Notes under the pieces: model-generated
Database searches by the model: none
Seen by the model: only the letters and a program-made list of their open reading frames with translations
What the model was told of the DNA's origin: nothing
Part shown: in pieces, positions 45,173 to 53,535 of the stretch
Position numbering within the stretch: position 1 is the first letter of the stretch
Layout: each line of letters opens with the position of its first letter
Assembly (NCBI GenBank): GCA_964444135.1
Contig: CAYUFX010000004.1
Span: 1 to 64,000, forward strand
From: NIOZ-UU13 sp964444135
GTDB lineage: Bacteria > Planctomycetota > Phycisphaerae > Sedimentisphaerales > Anaerobacaceae
Reading direction: 5' to 3'
DNA: 64,000 nt
Position numbers and translations under genes: made by a program

Positions 45173-46279
45173 TTATTCGGTGATGATTCTGACCTTAGTT
45201 TCAGGGAGCAGGCCATACGCACCTACCGTCACGACCTGCATACCCTCGTGAATTCCCTCTCCCTGTACTTCTACCATTCCGTTTTCGCGCAACCCTGGCT
45301 GAACCACTCTCTGAAAGGCTTTGCCATTTTCTATAATGGCAATAACCGTCTGACCTTCAGTGGTTGTGACGAGGCTTTCTTCCGGTACGACGAGGCAATC
45401 GCTTTTTTCCAAATAAATAGTCCGCACCCTGACGAACTGGCCAGGCTTCAGCTCGGACTCGGTTGGCACCGATGCCCGAGCTAGAACAGTATCACTCTCA
45501 GGGTCAACCACAGAATCAATAAACGTCAGCTCACTAGGCACTTGCCCCATTTCACTGTTCGGTCCACCGACCCTGTCGCCGGTTTCAATTTTTACCTTCT
45601 GTCCCGGTTTAAGCACCGTTATCTCATCGCTTGGGACTCGAAATTCCACTATTAATCGCTTACGATCGACCAATTCCGCCAGTATGCTCGTCATGCCAAC
45701 AGCTTCCCCAGGTCGTGCCAGCACTCGCACAATCGTCCCGGATATAGGCGCTCTGACCTGAAGCAGTGATAGCTCTGTATCGGCTCGTGCCAGTTCATCT
45801 TTTGCAGTTGCAAGCTCATACTCGGCCTGTTGCAACAGCTTTTTTGATGTCCCCTGGCTCTGCATCAGTTCTTTCTGACGTGCAAAATTCTGCTCTGCTA
45901 ACTCTACCGCTTGCTGAGCCTTCTTTACCGCAACTTCAGCTACCCGACTATCAAGACGGAATAGGGTATCTCCCAGACTGACCTCTTGACCTTCGATGCA
46001 CACTGCCTCGCTGATAATTCCTTCCACCGGAGCTGTAATTCGAACGCTGGCCGGAGGCTTAGCCATGCTACCTACATCCGGCTCAATTCTTCCATAAGCC
46101 AAAATGTAGCCGTGAAGTGCCGAACGAGCTACTTTTCCTACTTGTACACTCACTTCAGTGACAATCTCTTCCTCTTGCTGTTGCGAAACCTTGCTGAGAT
46201 TTCTTTGAAAGAGATAGTATACCACCAAAGCACCTGCCAACAGGATAAGCAATCCAATGAATGTTCCAAACTTATTCAT
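45173..46279 (-). CDS. RND efflux periplasmic adaptor (membrane fusion protein)
   Basis: 368 residues: N-terminal membrane anchor (FIGLLILLAGALVVYYLF), a lipoyl/barrel-sandwich half (VEGIISEAVCIEGQEVSLGD), a helical hairpin (about 105-165), the second lipoyl half (VRAPISGTIVRVLARPGEAV) and beta-barrel domains to the C terminus. It bridges the inner-membrane pump and the outer-membrane channel. Located between the TolC-like and pump genes on the same strand. Confidence 0.9.
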   Translation of the reverse strand: MNKFGTFIGLLILLAGALVVYYLFQRNLSKVSQQQEEEIVTEVSVQVGKVARSALHGYILAYGRIEPDVGSMAKPPASVRITAPVEGIISEAVCIEGQEVSLGDTLFRLDSRVAEVAVKKAQQAVELAEQNFARQKELMQSQGTSKKLLQQAEYELATAKDELARADTELSLLQVRAPISGTIVRVLARPGEAVGMTSILAELVDRKRLIVEFRVPSDEITVLKPGQKVKIETGDRVGGPNSEMGQVPSELTFIDSVVDPESDTVLARASVPTESELKPGQFVRVRTIYLEKSDCLVVPEESLVTTTEGQTVIAIIENGKAFQRVVQPGLRENGMVEVQGEGIHEGMQVVTVGAYGLLPETKVRIITE

Positions 46280-46398
46280 AACATCTCTCTAATCCAGCGT
46301 AGCTGGAACCCAAAATACTGTAAAGAAATTTTCGATATACTCCATAGGACGCCTTGCGGCGAATTGCCGATTGCTAATTCAAAACCGAAAATTGTAAA

Positions 46399-47736
46399 TT
46401 ATGAATCAAATTTTTGTTCCATATTTATCATTCTCTTTCCGATACAGTAATCGAGCTGTGCGGCATCCCCCAGGAGTTCAGTGGCCAATTCTGTCAGATG
46501 CATGTTCGCCTCAACAAGCTCTCGCTTAGCTTCCAAAACTAAAATATAAGATACTTCCCCGGCCTGATATGATTTCTGTGTCTGTTCAACTTTTGTTTGC
46601 AAAGAAGGAATAATGTCGCTGCTCCATAACTCGAATTGCTCGTGGGCCGAGATATACCGAGTGTGAGCTTGTCTGACCTGAAGAATAATGTCCTGACGGA
46701 TTGCTTCATACCGTCGAGCCGCCTGTTCCAACTCTGCTTCGGCTCGGGCGATTCTGCCGTCATTCTGATTGAAAATCGGAATCTCAAGCGCCAAGCCCGG
46801 TCCGACAGTCAGGGAACCCTCGCCCTCATCCTTGGCGTCGATAATGGCGATGAAGTTGTAGATTTTCGATTGCTCCCAGCCCATGCGTTCGCCAGCCGCT
46901 TCGATGGCAAGTTCCGCCGCTCGCAGGTCCGGCCGGGCGGCAAAAGCTGTTTCCAATAATTCATCTATCGATATTTCCGCTCTTGGTGTAATATCCGATG
47001 GTGTTATATCAAATGCCGAATTATCTGAGATCAGTCCGAGCAAAGCGTTGAGGTGGTGTCTCAAGATAATAGCTTCCTTTGAAAAACGCTTAGTGGCATC
47101 GGCTGCACGAAGCGAATCCACATAGGCGTTTGAGGCCGCCAACTCGCTAATATCACCGGCTTTGAGTTGTGCCTGGGCAAGCTCGGCCATCTGAATCCAT
47201 AATCGAGCATTTTGTTCGGCGAACTGAACTCGCTCCTCGGCAGACCATAGATCGGCATAGGTCGTCTGAACGTCCCGGATAAGGGCCAGACCATGCTCGA
47301 TTAGGTTTTCGGAAAGACTTTGGGCATCAAGCTTGGCCGCCGCGAGGCGGTGGGGACGCTGCCAGATGAAATCGATAGGTACGTCCAGCCCCATTTCGAG
47401 GGCTTTGGGGCCAATGGGGAACAAAAGGGAAAATACCGGATTGGCCAGCATATCTGCTTCGATCAGGTCGGCACGGGCAAAGCCCAGAGCCGCCAGATCA
47501 GCCTGAAATTGGGCATTATTCCAAAGGGCTACAGCCACTGCCTCGTCCTGTGACAAGCCGTCCTCAAGCGATATTCCTTCAGGGAAATTGAATTCCCCGG
47601 GTTCCGTAACCTGTCCCAACTCATAATCAGTACGTTCCTTAATACCTTCAGAAACATAGGAACGACCGTTGGGGGGGTGGACTGTGCAACCGGCTACCAG
47701 AAGAATCAGCATAGAAATATGAATTTTTCTAATCAT
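46399..47736 (-). CDS. TolC-family outer-membrane efflux lipoprotein
   Basis: About 446 residues. N terminus MIRKIHISMLILLVAGCTVH is a lipoprotein signal with lipobox LLVAGC. The rest is the alpha-helical TolC/CzcC repeat pattern (RADLIEADMLANPVFSLLFP near 105, ELVEANMHLTELATELLGDA near the end). ATG for residue 7 of the longest frame was chosen because it gives the best signal. First gene of the efflux operon; a promoter lies at 47775-47803. The 119-base gap to the adaptor holds low-complexity repeat-like text. Confidence 0.88.
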   Translation of the reverse strand: MIRKIHISMLILLVAGCTVHPPNGRSYVSEGIKERTDYELGQVTEPGEFNFPEGISLEDGLSQDEAVAVALWNNAQFQADLAALGFARADLIEADMLANPVFSLLFPIGPKALEMGLDVPIDFIWQRPHRLAAAKLDAQSLSENLIEHGLALIRDVQTTYADLWSAEERVQFAEQNARLWIQMAELAQAQLKAGDISELAASNAYVDSLRAADATKRFSKEAIILRHHLNALLGLISDNSAFDITPSDITPRAEISIDELLETAFAARPDLRAAELAIEAAGERMGWEQSKIYNFIAIIDAKDEGEGSLTVGPGLALEIPIFNQNDGRIARAEAELEQAARRYEAIRQDIILQVRQAHTRYISAHEQFELWSSDIIPSLQTKVEQTQKSYQAGEVSYILVLEAKRELVEANMHLTELATELLGDAAQLDYCIGKRMINMEQKFDS

Positions 47737-47774
47737 ATCGTTATCGTAAGTCATATTAGGTTTTGAAAGAGCTA

Positions 47775-47803
47775 ATTCAAAAAGATTTAGTCACTTGTGT
47801 CAA
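47775..47803 (-). promoter_or_regulatory. promoter of the efflux operon
   Basis: On the minus strand TTGACA (47803-47798) and TTGAAT (47780-47775) with 17 bases between. The TolC-like start is 39 bases downstream. It is divergent from the promoter at 47864. Confidence 0.4.
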
Positions 47804-47863
47804 TAAAAAAATGCGGGAAGTCCAAGGAACAATCCTTCTCCCTATAATTCTTTTTTGTAATGC

Positions 47864-47891
47864 TTGACATCATTTAACCTTTGCATAAAAT
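47864..47891 (+). promoter_or_regulatory. promoter of the outer-membrane protein gene
   Basis: TTGACA (47864-47869) and TAAAAT (47886-47891) with a 16-base spacer, 48 bases before the start at 47940. Good match to sigma70 consensus. Confidence 0.5.
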
Positions 47892-47939
47892 AACCCCTTT
47901 CACTCTGACAGGCTTATAAAGCCATATTAAGGAGAAAAA

Positions 47940-48743
47940 ATTATAACAAAAAGAATCTTACTGCTTGCAGTGTTCCTTTTATCAGTGAGTGGCGCGGCAA
48001 AGGCCGAGGAAGGTCAATTGAGTGTTACTCTTGATTTGACTTACGTCAGCAGGTGGATGAGCAGAGGCCGACAGATCTGGGGCGATACTGGTGGTTTTTT
48101 TGAAACCATTGACCTCGATCTCTGGTCGACTGGTTTCGGTGCGGCTGTGAGACATCACAGTGCAACTGGCAGTGGCTGGGTAAGCAAACAAAGATACGAC
48201 TATATGCTCTACTATGGCGGGACTGTTCTGGATAACCAAGGCGATAGTTTTCTAACAAGCGGTGCTTGCCTCACTAAGTACAAGGTGAGCTGGATATACA
48301 AGCATTATTATACGCAGCCATGCAATTATGCCAATGTACAAGCCTGGATATTTTCATTTTCCTGGCCCAAGATTCTCAATATGGAAGTCCTCGTTCCGTA
48401 CTATGTAGCCACTTGTGATTATCCTGCCGGCAGCGGCTATAAAGCCCCAAGTATGCGTGATTTTGCCGGTTGGGTTCATCGTTTTGGACTCGGGTACGAC
48501 TTGGAGTTACCCGAACTACCTGCTCCGCTTCATCTAACGTCGGATATAGCATTTACTGACGGTTTTCGCACGGGTGTAGACCACGATTGGTCACACGCGA
48601 CATTCGGTGTTTCGACAAAATTAGAAATTACTGATAATCTCTCATTTGTCCCGGGAGTCTATCAACAGATTACAATGGACAAATCAGTCAATCCCAATAA
48701 AGACGTGACGTATTGCATCCTGAGTATGAAGTACAAATTCTAA
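47940..48743 (+). CDS. outer-membrane beta-barrel-like protein, apparent ATT start
   Basis: About 267 residues. The frame preceded by AAGGAG (47929-47934) opens with ATT at 47940: residues ITKRILLLAVFLLSVSGAAKA form an ideal signal peptide cut before EEG. The first standard start in this frame is GTG 47970, which cuts the basic n-region off the signal. The mature part alternates hydrophobic and polar residues in strands (VTLDLTYVSRWMSRGRQIW, YDYMLYYGG) and ends in KYKF with terminal Phe, typical of outer-membrane barrels. Function unknown. Confidence 0.7.
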   Translation: MITKRILLLAVFLLSVSGAAKAEEGQLSVTLDLTYVSRWMSRGRQIWGDTGGFFETIDLDLWSTGFGAAVRHHSATGSGWVSKQRYDYMLYYGGTVLDNQGDSFLTSGACLTKYKVSWIYKHYYTQPCNYANVQAWIFSFSWPKILNMEVLVPYYVATCDYPAGSGYKAPSMRDFAGWVHRFGLGYDLELPELPAPLHLTSDIAFTDGFRTGVDHDWSHATFGVSTKLEITDNLSFVPGVYQQITMDKSVNPNKDVTYCILSMKYKF

Positions 48744-48760
48744 ATAGGAATTCTTTTCAG

Positions 48761-48789
48761 TTGACATTTTTGAGAGAACCGGATAATAA
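48761..48789 (+). promoter_or_regulatory. promoter upstream of acetyl-CoA synthetase
   Basis: TTGACA (48761-48766) and TAATAA (48784-48789) with 17 bases between. The acs start is at 48945, leaving a leader of about 150 bases in which no coding or riboswitch-like structure is recognised. Confidence 0.45.
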
Positions 48790-48944
48790 TGTGAGGAGTT
48801 CATTGTTTCTACATCAGGGGGAAAGTAAGAATTCGCCTGGTAACGTTAAATACGTTGTTTTGGAACCGAACATATAATTCGTTGGAGAGTATAAATAGAA
48901 ACTATCAAGGTACAATAATCCTCAGCTACTCAAAGGAGAACGTT

Positions 48945-50924
48945 ATGACACAAGAAAAAGCAATCGACTCCCTTATGACCGAAGAGCGAACTTTTCCACC
49001 GCCGGCATCAATTAAAGCCAACGCTTATATAACCAGCACCGAGCAATATCAGCAGATGTGGGAGAAGTCAATTAACGACCCGGACAGCTTCTGGTTGGAG
49101 CAGGCAAAAACCCTCTCCTGGTTTAAGGAGCCAACTAAGAGTCTCCGTTATACCTGGGATACGAAGAGTCGAAAAATTGAGCACACCTGGTTTGCCAATG
49201 GGCAGATAAACGTCGCATACAACTGCCTCGACCGTCATCTTGGAACGCCAATCGAAAACAAGACCGCACTTCTTTGGCAGGGTGAAGCCGAAGCCGACGT
49301 CAAGAAACTTACCTACAAAGAGCTGCACAAGCAGGTTTGCAAATTCGCCAATGTCCTCAAATCAAAAGGCATACAAAAAGGCGACCGTGTGGCGATTTAT
49401 CTGCCAATGGTCCCCGAGCTTTCGATAGTTATGCTTGCCTGTGCCCGCATCGGCGCTATTCACTCAGTCATCTTCGGCGGATTCAGCTCAGAAGCCATCG
49501 AAGGCCGCATCAACGACTCCGACTGCAAAATGCTCATCACTTCCAATGTCTCGCTGCGCGCCGGCAAACATATCAAGCTCAAGGATATCGCCAACGTTGC
49601 ACTGGAAAAAACACCTACAATTGAAAATGTAATAGTCGTTAAAGTCAATGATGATCCCTGCGATATGAAAGACGGCAGGGACGTATGGTATCATGATGAG
49701 ATGGCAAATGCAGCCGAACAATGCCAAGCCGAACCTATGAATGCCGAGGACCCGCTGTTTATCCTTTACACATCCGGCTCGACCGGCAAACCCAAAGGCG
49801 TCGTCCACGCTACGGGTGGATACCTATTGCATATCACCCTCACTCACAAAATCGTCTTCAACATTCACGACGACGACATTTACTGGTGCACCGCCGACAT
49901 AGGCTGGGTAACAGGGCATAGCTACATCGTCTATGGCCCACTTGCAAACGGCAGCACATCACTGATGTTTGAAGGAGTACCTACCTATCCGGATGCCGGG
50001 CGCTTCTGGCATATTTGTGACAAATTCGGCGTTACTGTCTTCTATACCGCACCCACAGCTATTCGCGCTCTTATGCGCCTCGGCAATGAATGGCCCGCTA
50101 AGTACAAGCTCGATTCGCTCAGGATTCTCGGCTCCGTCGGCGAGCCGATAAATCCCGAGGCCTGGATGTGGTATTATGAGAAAATCGGCCGCAATCGCTG
50201 CCCGATTGTAGATACCTGGTGGCAGACGGAGACCGGCGGATTTATGATTACACCTCTACCGGGCGCACACACACTAAAACCCGGTAGTGCTTCCCGGCCC
50301 TTCTTTGGCGTTGACTCCGTCGTCCTGCGAGATGATGGAAGCCAATGCGATGTAAATGAAGGCGGCAAGCTCTGCATACGCAAACCCTGGCCTGGAATGA
50401 TGCGCACGATGTGGGGCGACCATGACAGATTCATCGATACATACTTCACAATGTTCGATAATGTTTACTTCGCCGGCGATGGCTGCCGGATCGATGAGGA
50501 CGGCGATTACTGGCTAATGGGCAGAATCGACGACGTCGTCAACGTCTCCGGCCACCGCATCGGCACCGCCGAGGTTGAAAGCGCCCTTGTCAGCCACGAG
50601 AAGGTTGCCGAAGCTGCCGTCACGCCGATGCCTCACGATATTAAAGGCCAGACACTGTACGCCTTTGTTACACTTGTAGGCGGCATCGAGGAAAGCGATG
50701 AGCTAAAGAAAGAGCTTGTTATGCATGTGCGAAAGCAAATCGGCCCTATCGCAACACCCGAAGCCATTCAGTTTGCACCCTCCCTTCCGAAGACCCGCTC
50801 CGGCAAGATTATGCGACGAATACTGCGCAAAATAGCTGAAAAGAACACAGACAACCTCGGTGACATTACCACACTTGCAGACCCGCATGTGGTTGAGAAC
50901 CTAATCAAAGGCCGAGGCGAATAA
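48945..50924 (+). CDS. acs: acetyl-CoA synthetase (AMP-forming)
   Basis: About 659 residues. The AMP-binding motif YTSGSTGKPKGVVHATGG, WWQTETGG, and the C-terminal TRSGKIMRR with the acetylatable Lys are all present. It activates acetate with ATP to acetyl-CoA, normally for uptake at low concentration. ATG 48945 follows AAAGGAG with six bases spacing; an upstream in-frame ATG at 48855 adds a poor leader. AcuC encoded nearby may deacetylate the C-terminal Lys. Confidence 0.95.
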   Translation: MTQEKAIDSLMTEERTFPPPASIKANAYITSTEQYQQMWEKSINDPDSFWLEQAKTLSWFKEPTKSLRYTWDTKSRKIEHTWFANGQINVAYNCLDRHLGTPIENKTALLWQGEAEADVKKLTYKELHKQVCKFANVLKSKGIQKGDRVAIYLPMVPELSIVMLACARIGAIHSVIFGGFSSEAIEGRINDSDCKMLITSNVSLRAGKHIKLKDIANVALEKTPTIENVIVVKVNDDPCDMKDGRDVWYHDEMANAAEQCQAEPMNAEDPLFILYTSGSTGKPKGVVHATGGYLLHITLTHKIVFNIHDDDIYWCTADIGWVTGHSYIVYGPLANGSTSLMFEGVPTYPDAGRFWHICDKFGVTVFYTAPTAIRALMRLGNEWPAKYKLDSLRILGSVGEPINPEAWMWYYEKIGRNRCPIVDTWWQTETGGFMITPLPGAHTLKPGSASRPFFGVDSVVLRDDGSQCDVNEGGKLCIRKPWPGMMRTMWGDHDRFIDTYFTMFDNVYFAGDGCRIDEDGDYWLMGRIDDVVNVSGHRIGTAEVESALVSHEKVAEAAVTPMPHDIKGQTLYAFVTLVGGIEESDELKKELVMHVRKQIGPIATPEAIQFAPSLPKTRSGKIMRRILRKIAEKNTDNLGDITTLADPHVVENLIKGRGE

Positions 50925-50954
50925 GCTCGGCTGCATTAACAGATGACAAACAAG

Positions 50955-50983
50955 CCGGACGTGTGTTTTAAGCACACGTCCGG
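50955..50983 (+). terminator. strong hairpin between acs and the transporter gene
   Basis: CCGGACGTGTG and CACACGTCCGG, 11 perfect pairs around a 7-base loop, followed by TCTATTT. The T tail is weak, so it may be a terminator, attenuator or mRNA-stabilising stem. Confidence 0.55.
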
Positions 50984-51012
50984 TCTATTTCCAACGGAAG
51001 GAAACTATATTT

Positions 51013-52278
51013 ATGAGCGATGAAATAACAACGCAGCAATCGGAAATTAAAAATCATGGCTGGCATGTTACGTTTGTGGGAATGGGCATTAATCCCGCTC
51101 TCGGTATTCTATATACCTGGAGTGTTATAAGCAAACGTATTCCAGACGATTGGGGCTGGAATGAGGATGATAAGTCTTTGCCATATATGATTGCCTGCCT
51201 TATCTTTTCGCTCATTATGGTACCCGCCGGCAGAATGCAGGACAAAATTAGCCCACGACTCGTAGCCACAACAGGCGGTATATTGGTTGGACTCGGATTC
51301 ATAATTGCCAGCATGACAACATCGCTTATGGTCTTCGTCATCGGCTTTGGCGTTCTTGTCGGTGCAGGCCTTGGTTTTGGCTACGCCTCTGCGACACCGC
51401 CGGCGGTAAAGTGATTCCCCGCAGCAAAGACAGGCCTTATCGCAGGAATCGTAGTTTCAGGTTTCGGTTTAGCTTCAGTATATGCCGCCCCACTAACAAC
51501 ATGGCTGATAGTTAATCTTGGTTTCAGCACTGCGGTACTGCTGCTGGGTATTGCGTTTTTAGTTGTTGTGGTCGGACTTGCTCAGATATTAAAACCACCA
51601 CCGGCCGATTACATTCCCCTTGGTGCCGTACCGGCAAATACAGATACAAAATCTAATAAAAAAGAAGATTTTCTTCCAAAAGAAATGCTTACCACCTGGC
51701 AATTCTACCTCATTGGGTTCATGTATGTATGCGGGGCCGGAGCTGGTCTTATGGTCATCTCAAAGCTTGCCGCAATTGCAGACAAACAGGTCGGAATAAC
51801 TATGGGATTTGTGCTGGTAGCGGTGCTTGCCATCGGCAATGGGGGCGGACGCATAGTTGCCGGTATGCTCAGCGACAAAATCGGTCGCAAAGCAATGATG
51901 TTTATATGCTTCGTATCTCAGGCCTTTCTGATACTTCTGCTCTCAAAAGCAACCGGTGAAAGCGCCCTCGGAACAATCCCTGCAATGGCGATTATCTCAG
52001 CATTAATCGGAGCAAACTACGGAGCAAACCTTTCGCTTTTCCCATCCATCACCAAGGATTTTTATGGTCTGAAGAACTTTGGAATGAATTACGGACTGGT
52101 ATTTACCGCCTGGGGTGTCGGCGGTTTTATGTTGGCAAAGCTCGCCGGGGCAATGTATGTCAGGTATCAAACTTTTGCAATCGCCTATTACGGCGCTTCG
52201 GCACTGCTGATACTCGCTGCGATAATGACAACACTCATCAAAGCACCACACCACAAACTCGAAACTGCCGAAACCTAA
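51013..52278 (+). pseudogene. OFA-family MFS transporter interrupted by one in-frame TGA
   Basis: One continuous frame of 421 codons encodes a 12-helix transporter of the oxalate/formate antiporter family (start region WHVTFVGMGINPALGILYTW, later GRIVAGMLSDKIGRKAMM), broken only by TGA at 51412-51414. Around it the protein reads ATPPAVK-stop-FPAAKTGLIAG, where the family has KWFP, so TGG became TGA at residue 134. Other genes here stop at TGA and use TGG for Trp, so a changed genetic code is unlikely. It lies after acs and probably moved acetate or another small carboxylate. A recent mutation or a sequencing error are both possible. Confidence 0.8.
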
Positions 52279-52380
52279 ATTGCCGACAGTGACTTTATTC
52301 TGTTGGAAATGTACAAAATTCGTCACTCTGTACTAAGCGTAGCGAAGTGAAGGATCTCGTTCTCGTTAAAATCACAGCAA

Positions 52381-53535
52381 CTAAAGTTTGTGAATTGGAA
52401 AGATTTTTGACTTAATTGCTTCTATTGTCGCCTCTACTACAGGCACTACCATTTCGCGTTGTGTCTGGCTCACAGCAAATGCTCTGTCTCGTAAACCCCC
52501 CTGCCAGTCCGTACTTTCGAGCATAACACCCCCGACGGCGTGGTCCATATCACTGCCGCTGCCGGTACCAGTGAGGATACTCCAGGCCAAAGCCCAGGCT
52601 CTGACGGTGTTGCTGACATTGTAACCACCGCCGCCGGTTGCAACGATGGGCTTGTCAAAACTTAACAGATGCTCGATGACATCGGCATAAACATTATTGG
52701 TCAGACATAAATGTGCAAGCGGGTCACCCGCAAGTGCATCAGCCCCCAGCTCAAAAACAATTACGTCCGGATTGTACGCGGTAATTAGCGGAAGAGCTAT
52801 AGCATCGAATGCCTTCATATACACTTCGTCGTAAGTCCCGACCGGAAGAGGGACATTTACGCAATAGCCCTTACCTTGCCCGTCACCGATTTCATTCGCA
52901 AACCCTGTCCCCGGAAATAGCGTCCCCGGACTCTCGTGGAATGATATGGTCATCACATCACGACGGTCATAGAATGCGTACACAACACCGTCACCGTGAT
53001 GAACATCCACATCAAGATACAGAACTCGCTTGCCCTCCTCAGCTAACACCACACAGGCTAAGGCCACGTCGTTGATATAGCAAAAGCCGGACGCACGTTC
53101 CGGCCCGGCGTGATGAAATCCCCCTGATGGATTGAAAGCCACCCGCGCAGAACCCGAGAGAATCAGCTTTACACCGGTAAGAGTAGCCCCAGTAGCCAGA
53201 ACCGCATAGTCATACATATCCGGAAATACCGGACAATCCAGTGTGCCGATTCCCATATATAGTGCCTCGGTATCCCATCGGCCTTTTGCAGCGGTTTTTA
53301 ACGCATGCAGATAACGGGCCGAGTGAAACTTTTTCAAAACAAGCCTCTCGGCAGGTACCGGCGCTACTTCACTCCTGTTGTCACCGGAGAGCAGGTCCAT
53401 AGAATTTAAAACCTTCCTCACCTGCCCTGCCCTGTCCGTATTAAATGGACAATCCGCCGGATAACTGAACTTCTCAAACTCCGGCGTATAAATAAAAGCA
53501 GCTTTTTTCGTTCCCAAATTTACTCCTAACGTCAT
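52381..53535 (-). CDS. acuC: AcuC-type histone-deacetylase-family enzyme
   Basis: 384 residues of the class I HDAC-like family. FHHAGPERASGFCYINDVAL and LYLDVDVHHGDGVVYAF provide the catalytic His pair and zinc ligands, and GADALAGDPLAHLCLT the second Asp region. In other bacteria AcuC removes acetyl groups from acetyl-CoA synthetase and reactivates it, which fits the acetate gene set here. Start overlaps the stop of the CoA-transferase gene by four bases. Confidence 0.9.
   Translation of the reverse strand: MTLGVNLGTKKAAFIYTPEFEKFSYPADCPFNTDRAGQVRKVLNSMDLLSGDNRSEVAPVPAERLVLKKFHSARYLHALKTAAKGRWDTEALYMGIGTLDCPVFPDMYDYAVLATGATLTGVKLILSGSARVAFNPSGGFHHAGPERASGFCYINDVALACVVLAEEGKRVLYLDVDVHHGDGVVYAFYDRRDVMTISFHESPGTLFPGTGFANEIGDGQGKGYCVNVPLPVGTYDEVYMKAFDAIALPLITAYNPDVIVFELGADALAGDPLAHLCLTNNVYADVIEHLLSFDKPIVATGGGGYNVSNTVRAWALAWSILTGTGSGSDMDHAVGGVMLESTDWQGGLRDRAFAVSQTQREMVVPVVEATIEAIKSKIFPIHKL

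Noticed and set aside
51412..51414. TGA in the transporter read as selenocysteine or as reassigned Trp
   Set aside because: The family has Trp, not Cys, at this site; no SECIS-like structure was noted; many genes here end in TGA and use TGG for Trp.
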